Shown piece by piece: positions 60,770 through 64,000 of a stretch of 64,000 bases of DNA. Within the stretch, counting starts at the first letter, position 1, and every line of letters begins with the position of its first letter. The notes below the pieces were generated by a model. That model was given only the letters and a program-made list of their open reading frames with translations. It made no database searches and was not told where the DNA came from. The DNA lies in assembly GCA_020444165.1 (NCBI GenBank), contig JAHLLK010000016.1, positions 30,459-94,458 on the forward strand. Direction: 5' to 3'. This DNA comes from Deltaproteobacteria bacterium (GTDB lineage: Bacteria; Desulfobacterota; Desulfarculia; Desulfarculales; Desulfarculaceae). A program made the position numbers and the translations under genes.

Positions 60770-62359
60770 ATGCCTGACCCGGTTTATCTGGCCGGGGGCG
60801 CCCTGACCCCCTTTGGCAAGGCCAAGGTCCCCTTGGTGGACCTGCTGGCCGAGGCTGCCGCGCGCGCCCTGGCCGAGGCGGCAGTGACCGGGGTGGACGC
60901 GATGTATCTGGGGGTGATGAACGCCGAGGAGTTCACCGGCGAGGGCAACCTGGCCGCCCTGTTGGCTGACCGCCTGGGGCTGTCGGGGGTGCCTTCCAGC
61001 CGGGTGGAGACGGCCAGCTCCACCGGGGCCGGGGTGCTGGAGAGCGCTTTCTTCGCGGTGGCCAGCGGCTACCGCCAGAACGTGTTGGTGGTGGCCGGCG
61101 AGAAGATGACCGGCCACGACACCGCCCGCACCACCCGGATTCTGGCCGAGGTCATCGCGCCGGACGAGCGCCGTTACGGGGCCTCCATGCCGGCCCTGGC
61201 CGCCCTGGTGTCCCGGGCCTATGCCCATGCCCACCGTCTGGACCACGACACCCTGCGCCGGGTCTTGGGCCTGGTGGCCGTGAAGAACCACGCCCGGGGG
61301 GCGCTGAACCCCTATGCCCAGTTCCAGCGGGCCATCACTTTGGAGAAGCATCACGCGGCCCGCCTGGTGGCCGATCCCCTGGGGCTTTTCGACTGCGCGC
61401 CCATAACGGACGGCGCGGCGGCGGTGGTGCTTTGCGGCCGCAAGGGCCAGGTGCGCCTGGCCGGCATCGGGCACGCCACCGACTCGGCCGAGGTCTGCCG
61501 GCGGGGCAGCCTGGTGGGCTTCAATTCCACCCGCCAGGCCGCGGCCCAGGCCTATCAAATGGCCCGGGTCACCCCGGCCGAGGTGGAGGTGGCCGAGGTG
61601 CACGACGCCTTCACCATGTTCGAGGTGATCGGCAGCGAGGACCTGGGGCTCTTTGCCCCGGGCCAGGGCTGGCAGGCCGTGCTGGAGGGCCGCACCGGGC
61701 CGGAGGGCAGCCTGCCCATCAACCCCTCGGGGGGGCTCAAGGCGCGGGGGCATCCCGTGGGGGCCTCGGGCCTGGCCCAGGTGGTGGAGGCCTATTGGCT
61801 CTTGACCGGCCAGGTGCGGCCGGAGCAGAAGCTGCCCCGCCAGCCCCGGGTGGCCCTGACCCATTCCATCGGCGGCCTGGGCAACAACAACCTGGTGACC
61901 ATCCTGGTGCCGGCCAAGCGGCCCATGTATCCCGTGGGACCCTGGCGGAGCGCCTATTCGCCGCGGCCCGACACCCCGGCCCCGCCCCGGCCCCGGCCCG
62001 AGCCGCCGGAGGTCGCCGGCCGGGTGCTCTCCTCCACGGTGCTGCACTCCCCGCCCGAGGGCTTCCCCTCGCCCCTGGGGCTCCTCTTGGTGGAGGCCCG
62101 CGAGGGCTGGCGCACCCTGGCCCTGGCCCCCGGCGACGGCCTGGCGCCGGTGGGGGAGCGGGTGCGCCTGGTGCTGGAGGAAGGGCGCTATCACCTGGTT
62201 CCCGGCCGGGAGGACAACATGACCGTGGCCGCCTTCAAGAAAGCGGTCAAACTTTTCCCCTCGGCCATGGAGTCCCTTTCCTCCCTGGCCAAGAGCGACC
62301 GCAAGAAGGGCGAGCCCGAGCCCCCGGCCGGCGGCGACGGCGACGGCGGCCCGGCATGA
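60770..62359 (+). CDS. SCP2-type thiolase fused to an OB-fold-like domain; nucleophile Cys replaced by Ser
   Basis: A 529-residue protein. Residues 1-385 are a thiolase of the SCP2/archaeal acetyl-CoA C-acetyltransferase type: VETASSTGAGVLESAF near 79 at the nucleophile position, EVHDAFTMFE near 282, NPSGGLKARGHPVGASG with the catalytic His, and HSIGGLGNN at the end. The usual nucleophile Cys in VETACxxG is Ser83 here, so normal thiolase activity is doubtful. After a Pro-rich linker, residues about 425-490 look like the OB part of DUF35 proteins, without the zinc ribbon. DUF35 proteins usually partner such thiolases as separate chains. The next gene overlaps by four bases. Confidence 0.85.
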   Translation: MPDPVYLAGGALTPFGKAKVPLVDLLAEAAARALAEAAVTGVDAMYLGVMNAEEFTGEGNLAALLADRLGLSGVPSSRVETASSTGAGVLESAFFAVASGYRQNVLVVAGEKMTGHDTARTTRILAEVIAPDERRYGASMPALAALVSRAYAHAHRLDHDTLRRVLGLVAVKNHARGALNPYAQFQRAITLEKHHAARLVADPLGLFDCAPITDGAAAVVLCGRKGQVRLAGIGHATDSAEVCRRGSLVGFNSTRQAAAQAYQMARVTPAEVEVAEVHDAFTMFEVIGSEDLGLFAPGQGWQAVLEGRTGPEGSLPINPSGGLKARGHPVGASGLAQVVEAYWLLTGQVRPEQKLPRQPRVALTHSIGGLGNNNLVTILVPAKRPMYPVGPWRSAYSPRPDTPAPPRPRPEPPEVAGRVLSSTVLHSPPEGFPSPLGLLLVEAREGWRTLALAPGDGLAPVGERVRLVLEEGRYHLVPGREDNMTVAAFKKAVKLFPSAMESLSSLAKSDRKKGEPEPPAGGDGDGGPA

Positions 62360-63057
62360 ACCCCGCCCGCCCGGCACCGCCCTTTCCGCCGCTGCCCATC
62401 AACTCCGAGGGCAGCAACTTTGCCCGCAAGGCCTGGTGGCGGGCCTTTGAGTTGACCCCCGGGGTCACCCTGGCCACCACCGCGCGTCTGCGGCCCAGCC
62501 TGGCCCAAGCGGCCGACTCGCCCCGGCACCTGGCCGCGGCGGTGACCCGCGCCGCCTCGGCCGCCCTGACCCTGCACCCCCGCCTGAACTACTTCACCTT
62601 TTGGGGCCGCCTGGTGTGGGCCGGCCTGCCGCCCCGCATCGGGGTGGTGATGGAGAACCCGGACCTGTCCTGCGCCATGGTGACTCTGACCGCGGCGCAT
62701 TTGGCCGGCCAGGCGGAGGTGATGGCGCAGCTCGGGGCCCGGGAGGGCATGGTTCGCCGGCCCACCGCCCGCGCCTGGCTGCGGGAGCATCTGCCGCTGC
62801 CCGCCTACCTGGCCGAGCGGGCCAGCGGGGTGTTCGTGCGGGACTACTGCCGGCTGAACGGGCCGTTGTTCCTCTCGCTCCTGGCGCTGCGGGGCATTGA
62901 GGAGGTCACCTTCACCCCGGCCCATTCCATGGCCCTGTTCCCCCTGTGGCCCGAGGAGGAGCGACTCAAGCTGATCCTCTGCTTCAACCACCAACTGGCC
63001 AACGCCCGGCCGGTGGGCCGCTTCCTGCTTACCATAAAGCATTTGCTGGAGGCTTGA
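62356..63057 (+). CDS. 2-oxoacid dehydrogenase E2/CAT-like acyltransferase domain protein
   Basis: A 233-residue protein with the pattern of the trimeric acyltransferase (E2/chloramphenicol acetyltransferase) fold: NYFTFWGRLVW near 76, VVMENPDLSCAMVTL, FLSLLALRGIEEVTFTP and CFNHQLANARPVGRFLLTIKHLLE near the end. The last segment corresponds to the catalytic DHRxxDG motif; the His is kept but the Asp-Gly is Asn-Ala, so catalysis is uncertain. No lipoyl or E3-binding domain. Coupled to the thiolase-like gene by an ATGA overlap, so both may act on a shared acyl-CoA. Confidence 0.7.
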   Translation: MNPARPAPPFPPLPINSEGSNFARKAWWRAFELTPGVTLATTARLRPSLAQAADSPRHLAAAVTRAASAALTLHPRLNYFTFWGRLVWAGLPPRIGVVMENPDLSCAMVTLTAAHLAGQAEVMAQLGAREGMVRRPTARAWLREHLPLPAYLAERASGVFVRDYCRLNGPLFLSLLALRGIEEVTFTPAHSMALFPLWPEEERLKLILCFNHQLANARPVGRFLLTIKHLLEA

Positions 63058-63279
63058 ACCTTCCGGCGGCAACTGCCGGCCCGCCGCCCTGCCCCGAACC
63101 TTTCACTCCGGCCCCGGCGCAGAAAGGCCTACTGGCGCTCTCGGTAGGCGGTTGCCCGGGGACTCGGGCCTATGCTAGCTTGGAAATGGAACCTTCTCCG
63201 ACCCCCGGGCGGGGAAGCGCCCCCGCTCCCGCCCCCCGGGCGGAATTGGTTCATTTCATCTCTACCACAGGAGGCAAGC

Positions 63280-63492
63280 ATGGCCGAAAAACGTGTAGCC
63301 AGGGTCACGGAGATCATCGCCGGCTCGCCGGTAAGTTTCGACGACGCCATCAAGGTGGGCTTCCAACGGGCCAGCGCCACCCTGCGGGGTATCACCGGCA
63401 TCCGGGTGGTGGAGCAGCGGGTGGCGGTCAACGACAACGAGGCCTACGAGTACCGGGTGCGCATGGAAGTGATCTTCGTCCTGGAGAACTGA
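63280..63492 (+). CDS. Dodecin family flavin-binding protein
   Basis: A 70-residue dodecin of standard size: MAEKRVARVTEIIAGSPVSF, then DDAIKVGFQRASATLRGI and a strand YRVRMEVIFVLEN. Dodecins form hollow dodecamers that store or buffer flavins or CoA. AGGAGG lies about five bases before the ATG. It stands alone after the acyltransferase gene. Confidence 0.95.
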   Translation: MAEKRVARVTEIIAGSPVSFDDAIKVGFQRASATLRGITGIRVVEQRVAVNDNEAYEYRVRMEVIFVLEN

Positions 63493-63531
63493 GCCGCCAG
63501 CCCGGGGGCCTCGGCCCAAGCTTGCGGAATT

Positions 63532-63565
63532 ACGGCGGAAGTCATGAAGAGGTGGCTTCCGCCGT
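63532..63565 (+). terminator. Perfect stem-loop behind the dodecin gene
   Basis: ACGGCGGAAG (63532-63541) pairs exactly with CTTCCGCCGT (63556-63565) across a 14-base loop. It lies 39 bases behind the dodecin stop. There is no long T-tract after it, so it could be a processing or stabilising stem rather than an intrinsic terminator. Confidence 0.55.
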
Positions 63566-64000
63566 GGTGTTTGGAAACGCTTTCTTATAGGCTCCGTGAT
63601 ATAATTTTTCAAACCTTTATCAGCCTAGCCTACTGGGCATCTTTATCCCGGAATCACCATTTGGGGGGGGCAGGCTAGATGCCACTTGCCTAACTAAATA
63701 ACCATTTTGCTATGATTGTTGAGGATGGGAGGCCTTTCATGTTAATTTTTCTTTAATTTTTTATATTACCAATATAGTTTCTCTTAGGTCTCCATTTATG
63801 TTGAAAACTGTTATCCATTAATCCGCAGGCAATATTTCCCATTATTTGTCGATCACCAAAATTATCAGGTAATTCACTCTGCTGCCATCTATCCTGATAA
63901 TATCATTGGAAGTTACGGCTTATAAAAGGCATGGAGCAGCAATTATGTTCATATTGTGTCACCAAAATTAACTATTCAGTGATAACTAGGAATTATCAAA
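63566..64000. other. AT-rich end of the window, no gene
   Basis: Base composition drops sharply from about 63590 to the end. There are stops in all frames and no protein-coding pattern. TTGTTG, TTAATT and TATAAT-like strings are frequent, as expected by chance in such sequence. It may be the edge of a transferred region or a long promoter region of a gene beyond the window. Confidence 0.5.

Overview
The window is a GC-rich chromosomal stretch of a bacterium that is probably an anaerobic, sulfate-reducer-like member of the Desulfobacterota. This is inferred from gene content, not from a marker gene. The supporting content is a TRAP transporter operon fused to an LldEF/LldG-type lactate oxidation module, a divergent GlcD/GlcF-type 2-hydroxyacid dehydrogenase, paired MinD/ferredoxin ATPases with NifX-domain proteins (as in the orp operon of Desulfovibrio), an SCP2-type thiolase and many two-component genes. 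No rRNA, tRNA, CRISPR array or complete insertion sequence was found.

Layout. 1-3.8 kb: tail of an unknown gene, a chemoreceptor and a universal stress protein, separated by a hairpin-rich spacer. 3.8-13.5 kb: a hydroxyacid island. The minus strand carries dctP-dctQ-dctM-lutC-lutAB fusion-usp with three ATGA overlaps. The plus strand carries glcD-glcF-gntR. A FadR/PdhR-like palindrome lies between the two, and dctP carries an in-frame TAA. 13.6-17.2 kb: gatB-mtnA-ilvE. 17.5-19.0 kb: a less GC-rich toxin-antitoxin-like pair and an exported protein. 19.0-23.2 kb: pgk with an odd start-less downstream frame, an AEC permease and a FkbM methyltransferase. 23.3-34.7 kb: two K+ uptake systems (TrkH + two TrkA; KtrB + KtrA) interleaved with two KinB-like histidine kinases and their response regulators. 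34.9-42.1 kb: an exported protein, a metal-binding lipocalin-independent ZnuA-type protein, the orp-like Fe-S cluster genes, an IscU-like scaffold, an FmdB-type zinc ribbon and a cyclase. 42.2-46.3 kb: twin PilZ proteins and a ParA-like/IstB-like ATPase pair. 46.7-47.6 kb: a DUF4258/MqsA-like toxin-antitoxin pair. 47.6-60.5 kb: MBL hydrolase, ApgM, unknown and membrane proteins, a NorD/CbbO-like VWA protein, a barrel/Ig surface protein, and a TPR-glycosyltransferase-like protein. 60.8-63.5 kb: thiolase, E2-like acyltransferase, dodecin. The last 0.5 kb is AT-rich and without a recognisable gene.

A striking feature is a family of intergenic hairpin elements. At least seven copies have the order GTGGGGGG-stem, an inner T-tract/A-tract stem, then CCCCAAAAAACTTCAT. 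Most copies sit directly 3' of a stop codon in the same orientation, and their arms change together. Long perfect hairpins with C(GNA)G tri-loops occur in the same spacers. The other candidates for something undescribed are the ParA/IstB-like ATPase pair, in which the ParA tail repeats a short L-[KR]-E-R-L motif, and the open frame that continues 223 codons past the pgk stop behind a 10-bp hairpin.
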